The translations under genes were made by a program, and so were the position numbers. Under the pieces are notes generated by a model that had not been told where the DNA came from, ran no database searches, and saw nothing but the letters and a program-made list of their open reading frames with translations. Of a DNA stretch of 64,000 bases, positions 22,548 to 33,925 are shown in pieces. The stretch lies in contig OY735237.1 of NCBI GenBank assembly GCA_963457665.1, positions 2,341,822-2,405,821 on the forward strand. The letters are read 5' to 3'. The stretch's first letter is position 1, and each line of letters opens with the position of its first letter. The DNA is from Thysanoteuthis rhombus. Its lineage: Eukaryota; Mollusca; Cephalopoda; Oegopsida; Thysanoteuthidae.

Positions 22548-22955
22548 CTAGTTACTCACTCAACAGGAACTGTCACATGACCGACGTCATCTGGCAGCAT
22601 GCCATGTTGGGGGTGATCAATTAAATCTTCTTGAAAAGGGGTGATCAATGAATGCCTTATGTTGCATCCCTACTGAGTCCAAATTTTCAAAAGACATGCA
22701 TGAACACTGCCAGACACAAACAGAGGGACCAACTTAACATAAATTTAAATTGTTAATTACCCCCCCCCCCAAAAAAAAACTCATTGGGGAGAGATTTAAG
22801 ATAAATGTATGTAAACATAATAAGGAGTAAATGTTCAAATTTTCAGCCCTTTAGCTCCACTGGTATGGCCTGTAAATACAATAGACAGCCTGCCAGGCAG
22901 AGCCACTTAAAAACTGAAGGAACGTTGATAGTTTTGATCACTAGCTACTTATACC
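22548..22955 (+). repeat. Family-A TIR repeat, copy 6
   Basis: It starts gtctagttactcactcaaca and includes gggggtgatcaattaaatc, ggggtgatcaatgaatgcc and ttttcagccctttagctcc. It ends in cttaaaaactgaagga and gatagttttgatc. Confidence 0.8.
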
Positions 22956-24069
22956 AGCTAAGGGCTGTCAAGTCATTTTAGATATTTCCCCCCACCCAGA
23001 CAGAACTGTCTAGGACAAAAAACCCTCAGTTAAAAAGCTTAACAAAGTGGTATCATTTTGGATGCCTCAAAAAAGAAAGCTGGACCTTTGAAATCATGTG
23101 ATCAGAATATGAGATCAAGGTAATACCTTTTCCTGAAGTGGAGACAATTGAGAAGATAAAAGCATTAACAATCACTTGGATTTTTGTTATGTTTTAATCT
23201 AACCAAGGGGGTTTTGTCCTGCAGTTTAACAGAGGGTTTTTAGTCCAAGGGGAGGGGGGTGTTCCTAAAGGTTTTTGATTGGATGTCCATCCCTACCCTA
23301 TGAAGGTGAAGGTTGATATAATAACATCTAAAATGTGAGGTTTTTATAAAAAAAGAAAAGTATGTAGTAAAACATCTAATTGAAAAGTTGTAACATTCTG
23401 TGAAGTTTAGGAAGGAACTTGGGGTTCTTGAAGCCTTGGGTAAGCTGAACTTCGGCCCCCTTTAAAGTATAGTATTATTATCATTATTATTTATTTATGT
23501 TTTACAATGAGAAAAATATGAAAATAAAAGGTTCATCAAAATAATCAGGTACAAAAATAACAGTTCGAACAATCATTACAGAAAGTATGTCAGATATTCC
23601 TGAAAAGTCATCTGGGGATTTTTATAATTTTTACTCTTTTTATTCTGTTTAGTTTGATTTCTTAATTTCCCAGACTGATAGGAGGCGCTTCGTACCATTC
23701 GGCACCCTGGGAGTCTGTTCGTGTTCCCCTTACCTTGACCTGGCCAGTACAAGACAAAATAAAGATAAATTGCCCCTTTACGTAGCGGTCAGTCTCGTAC
23801 ACCTCGTGATACAAATTCTCTTTTGTGTAGCCCTGTGTCATATTAGTAGATAAGGGAGTTAACTCTGCGATAGATTTTGTGTGATTCTCAAATGTGAGTT
23901 ACTTTCTCTTGAATCACTCTTCTGTGATAATGGCCACTGCTTGGTTGGTCTCTCTTCCTTCTCGGCTTATGTAGCAGGCAGCGATGGTATGTAACAATGT
24001 CTTTTTTATGGCGATTCCTCCTCGATCATGTCCCTCGTTCATTTCTCTCCTTAGTGCGCTATAATTTGC

Positions 24070-24105
24070 TTCTGATGGACGAGTGTGGGTTCGAATCCGC
24101 GCCCC
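24070..24105 (+). other. B-box-like promoter element (GGTTCGAATCC)
   Basis: A perfect tRNA B-box consensus occurs at about 24089-24100, with 'cgcgccccgtcag' following. I cannot fold a cloverleaf around it or find a good A box upstream, so it is probably a tRNA-derived relic. Confidence 0.3.
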
Positions 24106-24164
24106 GTCAGTGACATGGGTGGTGCTTCTCTCGTCTATGCCTTAGCAACGTGAGGAGACGGGGA

Positions 24165-24525
24165 AAAAAAGCACACAGACAGACCTCTACAAAGCGGTCA
24201 TAAACTGGGGGATCAGATTACAAGTATAATAGAGTTGTAAATTGATCCCCCATTGTATGTCCATGTGTCCTCATCGACACCTACCTTTTATTTAGTTGTT
24301 TTAGGTTTCTTCGTTATTATTATTATCATTAAAAAATATTCAATATGAAAAAAACAAAAAGCACAGATAGACCAATACAAAGCGGACATTAACTGGGGGG
24401 TCAGAATTCAACTGCAACTGTGTAGCAAATTGATCCCCTATTTTGTGGCCCTGTCTCCTTCGAAAGCCCTACTTATATATTTTAGGTTTAATCATTATTA
24501 TCATTATTAAGAAAATGTTGTTTAA
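24165..24525 (+). repeat. Direct duplication of a ~190-bp segment
   Basis: The segments beginning near 24170 and 24358 share gcacacagacagacc..tacaaagcgg, ataaactggggg-tcag, aattgatcccc, tgtctcct and tttaggttt-tc-ttatta. Confidence 0.75.
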
Positions 24526-24529
24526 TGTC

Positions 24530-25900
24530 GAAAAAGAAAGAAAGGAAGGAATTTAGTATCATTTTATTTTGGTTCCGTGTTGTTTTGGTGCAGAATTGGT
24601 TTAAATAAAGATAAAAACAAGATCTAAAAACAACGTTAGTTCAGTTTTTTTTCAATAATGTCTTCCTGCCTGTCTCAGAAATTCCAGGGCTTCATATGCG
24701 ATTTTTTTTACCTTAATTTTCCCGATTTTAAAATGTTTTAACTAGAAAAACAAAGAAGATATCAAATTGTCTGGACAATAAATCTTGCAATTGAAAAATT
24801 ATTTTTTTAAAATGATTAAAATAAACAATTTAAATGCTGACTCAAACCCTTGTTGGATTTTCTATCATTAATCAACAATATCTGTGTTGTTATTATTAGT
24901 AAAAAAATTCCTTCAGGAATAATCACCATTATGGGACTATTATTAATTAATTAATTTATTATTGATAATATTATTATATGATTGTAAAATTATGAATAAT
25001 AATATTAATTTAAATTTTTGTATTTTCCTAATTTTTTATTATAATAAAAAATTGATTATAAAAATTCACAAAAGTATGGAAATTGAATTTAATAATATTG
25101 TATTATTGTTAATTATTATTTATTATTACAATCTACCTGCAAGAAATATTTCTTATATATCATCAGAATGTGTATACATATTTTATTATTATCGATCATA
25201 ATAATAACAGAATTTGTTGACTCTTTTAGGTGATATTCAAGAATTAAATATTGCAAGTTGATTGTATGTATAAACAATATTAATATTAATAACAATAATG
25301 ATGATAATAATGTAAATATTGCTAATAAAAAAAAAACATAGCCGACCAATGATACTGAGATTAAACCAAGAAACCTTTTTAGTATACTTAGGGATTTAAT
25401 TATTAAACAAAGGTATTTTTTGTATCATTATGTGTTTAATATTATTATTATTCCTTTTTATGATTCTAAAGTGGGGGTCTTTTTTATTCATTTTTCACGT
25501 GATTTTAGTGTAAAATCGACTTTTTTTTTCTTGTTCATCTTTTAGGGGGTTAAAAGAAGAAAAAAGAAAAATTGTCTTTTTTCCTTTTTTTGCCAGCACA
25601 ATAAATATCGATGTTTTATTTCAGATTATTACTATTATTATCATTAATATCAGTGCATTATCGAAATAAAATCAGAGACAATGACGACACAATGATGAGG
25701 TCATGCATTTATTTCTTTCCTTTTAGGTTCGTCTCGTCTCATATTACCGAAAAAAATTGTTTTTCTTAAAGTTTTGACAGCATAAAATGAAAATGCTTTC
25801 AAGTTTCTTTGGAGGTTTTATGAGAAAAATATCAGAAGATCATTACATTAAAATGAAATAAGATAACAGTATGATATAGGAAAGATGATTATATTGTAAA
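24530..25900. other. Very AT-rich stretch, no gene seen
   Basis: Dominated by tat/att/taa words, especially 24890-25330. ORFs here are short and low-complexity. Confidence 0.6.
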
Positions 25901-25910
25901 GTTTCATACC

Positions 25911-26039
25911 CTCGCTCACTCGATGTTGAAAAAAACGGTGCACGAGTAATAGGAAGAGAAGTTATGAAAGAAAACCAGATGTAAATACATTAATTATTTT
26001 GTTTTTATATGTGCGCCGTTTTTAACATCGAGTGTGCGG
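25911..26039. mobile_element. Palindromic element (~130 bp hairpin)
   Basis: The left arm ctcactcgatgttgaaaaaaacggtgcac matches the reverse complement of the right arm gtgcgccgtttttaacatcg + agtgtg with few mismatches. The arms are about 27 bp around an AT-rich loop of ~70 bp. Likely a small MITE or a hairpin RNA source. Confidence 0.55.
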
Positions 26040-26337
26040 TTGTGTGGAACATTGCAATCAGGACCGCCTTCCCTACGTTGTTGGGGAAAAGATCACAATA
26101 TTACGTATAATAAAAATAGTGAATCAGACAGGGAAATGTTATCTCGGGACTTTGACGACTGTCAGTTTAATCATTCGTCTATAATAACGTCATATAAAAC
26201 AATATGCATTATTGGGCTGGACTGTCACGTGATCATTTTGCCGTAAGTGGGCTTGTTCTGAAGCCTTCCTGCTTGTTAAATCTCACTTCCTTGTTAACCC
26301 CCCGATTCTCATTCCCCACCCGTCGAGTAGAAAATTA

Positions 26338-26339
26338 AA

Positions 26340-26386
<47 letters not shown>
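26338..26386. repeat. (TA)n microsatellite
   Basis: tatatata run. Others of the same type lie at 27240-27260, 52083-52127 and 58515-58540. Confidence 0.95.
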
Positions 26387-26387
<1 letters not shown>

Positions 26388-27157
26388 GTCTCTAATTGAT
26401 GTTTTTGTTTCTTTGAATTTGTTTGTAATTTATTTGAGACGATGAAAAAAAGGGATAACCGTGTTTGTTTGAGATTTATTTACTCGAAAGATAGAAAATT
26501 AAAACTGAAATGAAAATACCTGGATCTCAATGACCCACCAGTTGTTGATGTGCTTTGTTGAATTTTCTGAACGGATGCATTAATAAGAAAAAATAACGTA
26601 AACGAGGGACTCTCTTTTCCTTCCTTTTTTTTTCGAATAAGGTGCGATTTCAGGATTTTGTTGATTTTTAAATTCAAATCAATTAAGGAAGCACCCCCTT
26701 CGTGTAGAGATGAGCAACTTATTTCACTCCCCCAATTAGTTTAATGCTAAGTAAGACCTTCCTCCACACTTGGAATTAAAAGTCAAGTAACTTAGACATT
26801 TGCAACACGCTACAAAACACACACGCTCATTGCCTTAATAGTTAAAATTTATTTTTTGCTGTACGCGACCCTCAAAGATGTTGATATGTCAGGGAAGCAT
26901 TACCTCGTTCCTAATTATATCACAAACGATATTTCAAACGTTGGCGAACGAAATGGATTGACAAAAAAAAAACAAAAACATGATCATGAGACCAAAAACA
27001 CCGAACAATTAGTCACACTACACCTAGAGACAGTTTATTTACCTTGGTTTATATCAAATGTGTATTTCATCAATTTTCATTTTCAAGTTGTTCGAGATCG
27101 TTTCAGAAATTCGAATAAATTTCTGAAGCACCTTGAAAACAACGCAGGTACTACTTA

Positions 27158-27441
27158 CCGAAGGTGGTCCTGATTGGGCGTCACGCTACTTCACGCAGAT
27201 ATGCGATCTGTCGAAAATGTATGAATCGAAGCAGTAACTTATATATATATATATATATGCACTTCTGTTTTGCTTTCATGCTTTCTCTTATTTCTTTTAA
27301 TCTATGCACCATTCTTAACATGGAGTTTTGAGTGTGCGCCGGTTTGAAATTTTTAACCTCACCCCTGCTACGTGACGTCAGCAAAATTTCAATTGGGACC
27401 TCCTTCGCTCATCCGTTACGTGACGTCGGGACCACCTTCGC
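27158..27441. mobile_element. TIR element with TTA flanks (PIF/Harbinger-like target site)
   Basis: It begins CCGAAGGTGGTCC and ends GGACCACCTTCGC (12 of 13 bases inverted-match), with TTA on each side (27155-27157 and 27442-27444). It is 284 bp. It is GC-richer than its surroundings and contains TACGTGACGTC twice near the right end (about 27370 and 27416). A three-base TTA/TWA duplication is typical of PIF/Harbinger. The superfamily is inference. Confidence 0.6.
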
Positions 27442-27751
27442 TTAGTTGTACCTCACATTGTACCTGGTTTTGCTCTTGTTATGTGATCGATGTTTTCCCT
27501 TCCTAATGGGTCATAAAATCCTACTTTATTCACGCGACGTAAATCTAACCTTCCAAAACTCTTTATTTTTCTCAGGGTAAATCTTTTTTTTAAATAGTAT
27601 AAATTCAACATCGGTGTGGAGAAAAAAAACAAACAATATTTCATGGTCTGAACTTCATTTCGTTTTTGCAATAGACTCAGATCAGGGGTAATTTTTTTTA
27701 ATGACTAACACAAATAGTAAGTATTTAATTCAACCATTCGAATTAAAGATA

Positions 27752-27924
27752 AGTTGGTGATACTTCGGTCCGATGGTCCGCTTTGTAATGTTGTTGAGAT
27801 CACAAAAACATAACTCCTGAAGTGAGCCCATAAATTCTCTCCACATTGTTTCTCAAAATGATGTTTCTGTGCTGTAAGCAACATTCCAAAGCGGACCATC
27901 GGAGTAAAGTGGTACCATCAAGTT
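27752..27924. mobile_element. Long-armed palindromic element (~170 bp)
   Basis: The left arm includes TCCGATGGTCCGCTTTG and continues taatgttg-ttgagatcac-aaaaacat. The right arm is its inverse: CAAAGCGGACCATCGGA preceded by gcaacattc and cagaaacatc-type sequence. Inverted identity spans about 60 bp on each side with scattered mismatches. It has no coding frame and would fold as one long hairpin. Confidence 0.65.
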
Positions 27925-28223
27925 GTTATTTTAACGTATTAGGAAATTAAACCCAGGAACTAATAAGTAATCTAATTTTCTTAATTTACAAATATTTTAA
28001 TTCTATAGCTTTGTTGCCAAAATGGTGAGTTAAATAAAGATGATGTTTGCTTGTATAACACGAGTAAGTTTGAATTTATCATTGATTGGGGGGGGGGGGG
28101 GCTTGTTGCATGATATTTCTTGGGGCCTGTCCAGTTTTATATTTAGGTATTATGTGCTAATGAATCTGAACAAAACTGATATATTCATAAAATCATGATG
28201 TTCATTTTAATATAAAAGTCCTT

Positions 28224-28840
28224 TTATGGATCACCATCAACATCTGTCCACTGCTGGGCAAAGGCCTTTCCCATTTCCTACCATGACGACTGCGATTGTG
28301 CTAACTTCTGCCATGTCTTACTGGCAAACCTTTCTATCTCGTCTTGTGTTTGATCTTTTTCCTATTGCATTTACTGTCCAAGAAGCACCACTCAATTATC
28401 CCTTTGTTCCATCTGTTGTCATCCCTTCTTGCAAAGTGTCCTGCCCATCTCCATGTTTGTTGCTTTATCATTTGCATAATGACTTTCACTGTAGTCTTTC
28501 TGCTGATCCATGTTGATCTTAGTCTATCTTTTAAGATTTATCCCTAGCCTTTCTCTATGTGCTATTCTAAGTTCGTTCTTGGCTCGTTTCCTTCATTTCC
28601 ATGTTTCGCATCCACAAGTCATACCTGGTATTATGCATTGATTGTTTACTTATTGCTTTAAGCACATTGGCAAGGTGCTTTTCAGTATGTCTCTATTCAT
28701 ACCAAATGATTTCAAGACAATCGTTATGCATTTTATTTTATTTTGATTTCATGGTCTTTGACTTGCTAAATGTATACGTCAACCCCTTATAGATCATGGC
28801 CCTTTATTCTTATGGTCTTTTTGTGTCATCGGAAGCATTG
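28224..28840 (-). mobile_element. RTE-type LINE 3' fragment of a second subfamily (copy D)
   Basis: Its + strand text (ccatcaacatctgtccactg, ctgggcaaaggcctttccc, catttc-accatgacgactgcg, tctcgtcttgtgtttgatct) is the antisense of the end of a different RTE-like ORF2, of a kind common in invertebrates. It is not the same subfamily as the 'ttggacatagaccttcc' copies. No intact frame. Confidence 0.6.
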
Positions 28841-29295
28841 AGAGAATTACGGAACATGTTGAAGGAGCTAAATAGGAAAAGTAAAGAGTAGGCTTGACAG
28901 AACAAAGACAAAAGTAATGTTCAACAATAAAGTCCCCCCATATTGATCAATATGCAACATAATAAATCCTCGAGCATAAATAAGATTAGTTGTGACATTT
29001 TTCTTTTTCACCTGTAAAAGAAAAATGTAGAAATATTTTCAAGGAATATTTGCAGGATGGGGGGGGGGGCTAAAATCTTGGGGCTCTTTGCAGCTACACC
29101 GTCTCAAGTTTGAAAATGAGTCCCTGTAAATAAAGAGATTAACTGGAAAACTTAACGAATGATTGTTTTTTTTTGGTTTGTTTGTCCCAAAACGAATGAA
29201 AGTGACGTTTAGTTAATGATGTTAGTAATTAGTTTTAATGAACACTTTTTAGTTAATTACTACAACAAGGCCAGACTATATCGGCTTAGGAACTT

Positions 29296-29650
29296 TAAAC
29301 TTGTTAGTAAGTAGTTGTATAGGTTAGGTTGATAAATACCTGTTTAGTAGTAAATAGTTGTCAAAGAGCTTTTACCTTTAAAAGAGAAATTTTGACAATA
29401 TTATCATCACCATCATCATCATGGACAGAAGGGAAAAATTATTGTTTTTTAAGTTTATGACCAACCAAATCATGTTGGATACTTTGTTGCGTCAAAGTTT
29501 ATTTCATGTAACTTGAACTTGCTAGTAAGTAGTTATGTAGGTTAGGTGGTTAAATACTAGTTTTGTAGTAAGTTGTAGTAAGTCAATATTCAATTTTTTT
29601 TCATTTATAGATGGGCTTTTCCTTTTAAAGGGAAACTTTGAAAGCATAGT
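29296..29650 (+). repeat. Direct duplication of a ~110-140-bp segment
   Basis: 29296-29402 and 29512-29650 share aacttg-tagtaagtagtt, taggttaggt-gttaaatac, gtagtaa-tagt and cttttacctttaaaagagaaa-tttga. Confidence 0.65.
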
Positions 29651-29779
29651 ATTCATTTTATCTATTAAGCCCAACACAATCCGTCTTTTTTTTTCTCATC
29701 TAAGTTTAGTCCAAACCTGTAGTTGACTTTTCCTTACCATAACCAGAACAATCCTCAACAAATTTTGGGGAGTAAAAAT

Positions 29780-30060
29780 TAACAGTCCCCTATCATGATT
29801 TGAAATCATGACCAAGTGATTGGTACTTGTATCTTTTTCTGACTGAGCTTAATTGACAATTCTTTCATATCAACCAAAATTTATATAAGAAAAGGGCTTA
29901 TTTCTTTGTAATAAATAAATCTATAAAATTAATATTTCCCAAGAGAGATTTGAAAACACAACTGATTGGTAGTAATGCCTCTCACTGACTGAGCTAAAAT
30001 GACAAGTCTTACATATCTAGGAAAATTTGTTATGAATACACAAGAGCATATCTCATTCAG
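29780..30060 (-). repeat. Two tandem SINE family C units (inverted)
   Basis: The + strand shows gatttgaaatcatgaccaag, then gactgagcttaattgacaa, and again gatttgaaaacacaactgat, then gactgagctaaaatgacaagtc. This is the reverse complement of the 11.6-12.3 kb unit. Confidence 0.65.
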
Positions 30061-30089
30061 ATAAAATAATTTATTTAGACTAAAAAAAG

Positions 30090-31240
30090 ATATATCTTTT
30101 ATTTGTTATATATCCAGTACGTAAGTTGCCGTAAATATCTTCAGTTTGAATCGGCGTACGTATGGAGTTTGACCCTTCAGTGGTCAGGCTTGTTATTTTA
30201 TTCTTTTTACTGATTCTCTGAACATTTCATTGATGTCAAAGGTTTTCACAGGGAAGATTTTTGGGTACAAGTAGTGTGGTCCATCCCACAGAGCTAGTAC
30301 TACTGCTCTATATTCACTCAAATGACTAGTCCAGAATTGTCTATCCCTGTCCTGGTCCTACAGGAATGTTAGAGTGTGAGATAAAGAAATGAAGCACTAC
30401 TGCTTCCATTTCTTTTTAGGGACCGCACTATTTAACTTGTATCAATGAAAGAACAGTTTAAAACCAACCCATCCATCTATGCTTTTCTTTTTCTTTCTAA
30501 GAATGAAAATAAGTTAGATATTTAATAAAATAGACTTTTTGAAAAATAGTCTTTTAATTTCAGACTCCAAGAATTTATCTGGGTCCAGCCATCACTGTGA
30601 AGGGGGGGGGCTCTCTTTTGGGGATTCGCTTTACTCTTCTTTTCTTTTCATCTACCTCCCTCTTCCGTCCAGCTCTTTCATTTTTCATGTTTCTAAAATT
30701 AAAGACAATAATTGTTTAGTAATGATGGTACCATGATGATGATAACAACAAATTCTTCTTCTACTGATAATAATTATAGTACTACGACTACTACTTCTCC
30801 AACAATCTAAACTCTTCTTCTTGTTTTTGAGGTAGTCACAACATTCTGGCCGATTCATCTCCACAGGCATCTTCAGGTGTAAAATATCCGTGAAGGATCA
30901 AAAAGAAAAATTAAAATGCAAAACGAAGTTATAGACGATAATAATAGTATTAATAATCTTACCATCCCCTTGAAAGTTTCTGTACGAAGAGAAGTTTTTT
31001 GGCAAGTCAGTTTTTGAAAAATACCCTCCCCTATCAATGTACAACGTGAATTTATGTTAGAATGGACACCTAGCCGAATCTAGTGGGTGCTGATGAAAGA
31101 CAGCTCACCTAATGCTTTTTTTTAAATTTTCTGATTAGTGTGAGCATGTTCAACTTCTTTCTGAGATCATAAAAACCCCCCAAAGATCACAAGTATCACT
31201 TTTTAAAAACAAATTGAATTGAATTCAACAATATCTGATT
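30090..31240. other. Intergenic, nothing confidently recognised
   Basis: Short ORFs and homopolymer runs only. The 30270-30440 stretch (gtgtggtcc...gaccgcacta) may be a small inverted element, but the match is weak. Confidence 0.35.
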
Positions 31241-31249
31241 TTCATGTCT

Positions 31250-31620
31250 CTATCAGAAACAGTCACTCAAAAGTGTCAACATAGGTTTCTTCAGTTTCAA
31301 GTTGATCTCTCTGATTGGCTGGCAATGTATATATCACATATACGGGCTGCGCCATTTAAAAATTTACTATTTATGAGTAGAAAGAACGGACTCTCTTGTT
31401 TTTTGAAACTTCCCTCACTAAATAAACGTTCACGCTTCCTTTTCTGGAAAATTCAGACGGTTTTAGTGATCGCGGTTCAACAAAGGTGAGAGAAGTATCT
31501 CTTTCATTGAGCACCCCTGTTTTCAATTTTTTTAAATTGATCACCCCAACACAGCGTGCTGTCAAAAGACGTTGGTTGCATGAAGGTTTTTATCAGATGA
31601 CTAACGAGACCTGTTTTATT
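31250..31620 (-). repeat. Family-A TIR repeat, copy 7 (inverted)
   Basis: Landmarks: tcagaaacagtcactcaaaa, aacataggtttcttcagttt, gttttagtgatcgcg, gatgactaacgagacctg. The ORF at 31244-31489 is a by-product. Confidence 0.75.
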
Positions 31621-32571
31621 ATCAAATTCCTATCGTTGCTGAGATTTGACTTTGTTTTAATATGAAACAACAATCACAGATGACAATGACCTGTGATGTA
31701 CTCACGAACTGAGGATGAAGTCACTCTCACTCTTGAAGCCCAACTCGGTTTCGATTTGATTTGCTGAAGTTATCAAATCTCACTTGTATGAACAATTAAT
31801 GAAAGAGTTGAAATGAGTTTTGGAATGATATTGTATGGAGAAATGAATTCTGTTTTGTTTAACTTTTGGATTTTAATGAAGCAAGGGAATTTGACCTTAG
31901 CACAGCCAAGTTTGTTAATTTTTTATTTTTTATTTATTTATTTTTTTGACTGTAATTTACCCCCCCCCACCCCCCTGAGGGCTGGTATTTGGTTTAGTTA
32001 TAATATTTTCTCTTCCATCATATTTTTTGTTCGTTGTCACAATCTATATTTGGATATTGATTGCGTTATGAATTATTCTTGTCAGCTGGTTTTTTCATGT
32101 TGGAGATCAACTTTTTGTTGTTGTTGTTGTTATTATTATCATCTATTTTTAAATTTTCAATTTCATCTTGATTTTTCAGTTGTTTTCAACTGTGACGAAA
32201 GTTGACAGTTCTCTGAATGCCAAAAAGTTTTCATTCAGGCCAAATTTGAATCAGTTCATCACATTTCATAAAATGTGAAAAGTGAATACTTTTTCTTTTT
32301 TCTTTCGTCACGCTCTGTTACATTATTCCTCATTATAGATCAATTCTCGAGGTAGAAAAATAGAAAGTCAAAAAAAGAAAGAAAGAGAGTGGGCTATACA
32401 GTGTTTATAATCAATGTGTACACTTATATATTCTTAACTTTTACATTTACCGATTGTGTATTGGACAATATTTTCTGCTTCATTTCAGACGTTTTAGTGG
32501 GGATTGAAAAATCAATTGGAAACAAATAGTTTTATTACTGAAACAAATGTTGCCAAGTGCTGCCTAAAATT

Positions 32572-32925
32572 GTATATGTAAAGCTGAATCGATGAAAATG
32601 CTTAATTGGCAAAATGTTAACTTTTTTTTTTTACAAAAAATAAACAAATGTAGTTTTCATCTGATTAAAATTTCAGTTGATCAAACCAAGGATATAAAAT
32701 AACTATATTTTCTTAGTCAAAAGTTTGCGAAATCAAACTTTTTTACAAAGAAGTTTTAACCCGTTTTTACAAAAATAAATAAATACTTGGTTATAATTTG
32801 ATCAGAACAAGGGTAGAAAACAACTACTTTTTATGATCAAAAATTTGAAATGAAAGTGAAATTGAATTTTTTTTCTATAAAAAAAGGTTGGCTTCTTTTC
32901 ATGATGAATATGTTGGCATGTAACT
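32572..32925 (-). repeat. Family D element (inverted)
   Basis: It contains gctgaatcgatgaaaatgc, ttgatcaaaccaagg-ataaaa-aacta, then tttgatcagaacaagggtag-aaacaacta. It is a diverged relative of 16899-17323. Confidence 0.5.
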
Positions 32926-33010
32926 AAATAGTAGTCTAAAAATTAATGATAGTGATTTACAATACGTCGTCTTAATGAAAGAAAAATAACTCACCCTCAC
33001 AGTCAATAAT

Positions 33011-33415
33011 TAAACAACCATAGCATCAAAATTTAAAGACTTGTAAAAAAAATTCCATTAAAAAATAAATATGGTTAAAGATTAGATATGTCAAAAAATT
33101 CTATTTATGACATTGTGGCCTTTTCTACAGGAAAACATATTGAATAGAGTTGAAAAAAAAATTGTGGAAAATGTTGATGTTTTTGATAAACTAAACCTGT
33201 CCAAATAAGGCCCCCAAAAGTTCTAAAAAGTTTTTTTTTCTAAAAATAAAAAAAAAATTTTCCTTTCCAGTAGCAGTCTTTGAGAGTACTGATGCCAATT
33301 TTCAAGTCAGTAGACAAAACAATATGGCCTGGAGTACACAAATACATAAACTCATTCACCTATAAAAAAAAAAAAAGATAGAACCCTTTGCCACCTTTGG
33401 TGGCTATGGTTGTTC
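33011..33415. mobile_element. Short TIR element, GAACAACC family (copy 2)
   Basis: The left end aaacaaccatagcatcaaa and right end ccacctttggtggctatggttgttc are inverted repeats of the same type as at 6145-6527. Internal order is conserved. Confidence 0.7.
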
Positions 33416-33578
33416 TAATCATTAATATTGTCACTACCCGCTTGTTATGTGAACAAACATAGTGATGAATAATCGGTATCGAGAAGGGTTTCTCAACCTT
33501 TTTCTCCCTATGGCCCCCTTATGGTTATAGTTTGAATCTATGCCCCCCCCTTCTGATGATGAGTGCTCTACATTATTC

Positions 33579-33925
33579 AGTCATCATCATCCTCATCATT
33601 AGTCTTTTGATGTCCATTGTTGGATGTAAACCTTCCCTTAGGATTCGCCAGACCTATCTATCATGGGCGTTGCGGAGCCAGTACTTTTTGAACTTGTCTA
33701 ATTCGTCTCTCCATCTTGTATTCTGTCGGCCTTGTTTGTGCGTGTGATCTCTTGGGATACATGTTGTGAGTTGTGATGTTCAGCGTTTGTCAGCCTTTCT
33801 TGCAACAAGACCAGCCCATTGCCATTTGAGTTTTCTAATAGATTCTATGATGTTGCAGACTCTTATTTTTCTCCCTGATATACTGTGCTGTCTTGTGATC
33901 TCTCCATGTGAGGTTGAGCCAGTAG
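33579..33925 (-). mobile_element. RTE-type LINE 3' fragment (copy E)
   Basis: A (CAT)n-like tail at 33581-33600, then tttgatgtccattgttggat, catgggcgttgcggagccag, gccagccc...attgccatttgag. The minus-strand reading gives KLKWQWAGLVAR, then frame breaks. Confidence 0.75.

Noticed and set aside
24060-24130. Functional tRNA gene
   Set aside because: The perfect B box has no matching A box, and no acceptor stem pairs around it.
26856-27173. 105-codon + strand ORF
   Set aside because: No ATG in good context at its start, A-rich interior, its end runs into the TTA-flanked TIR element, and no recognisable protein features.
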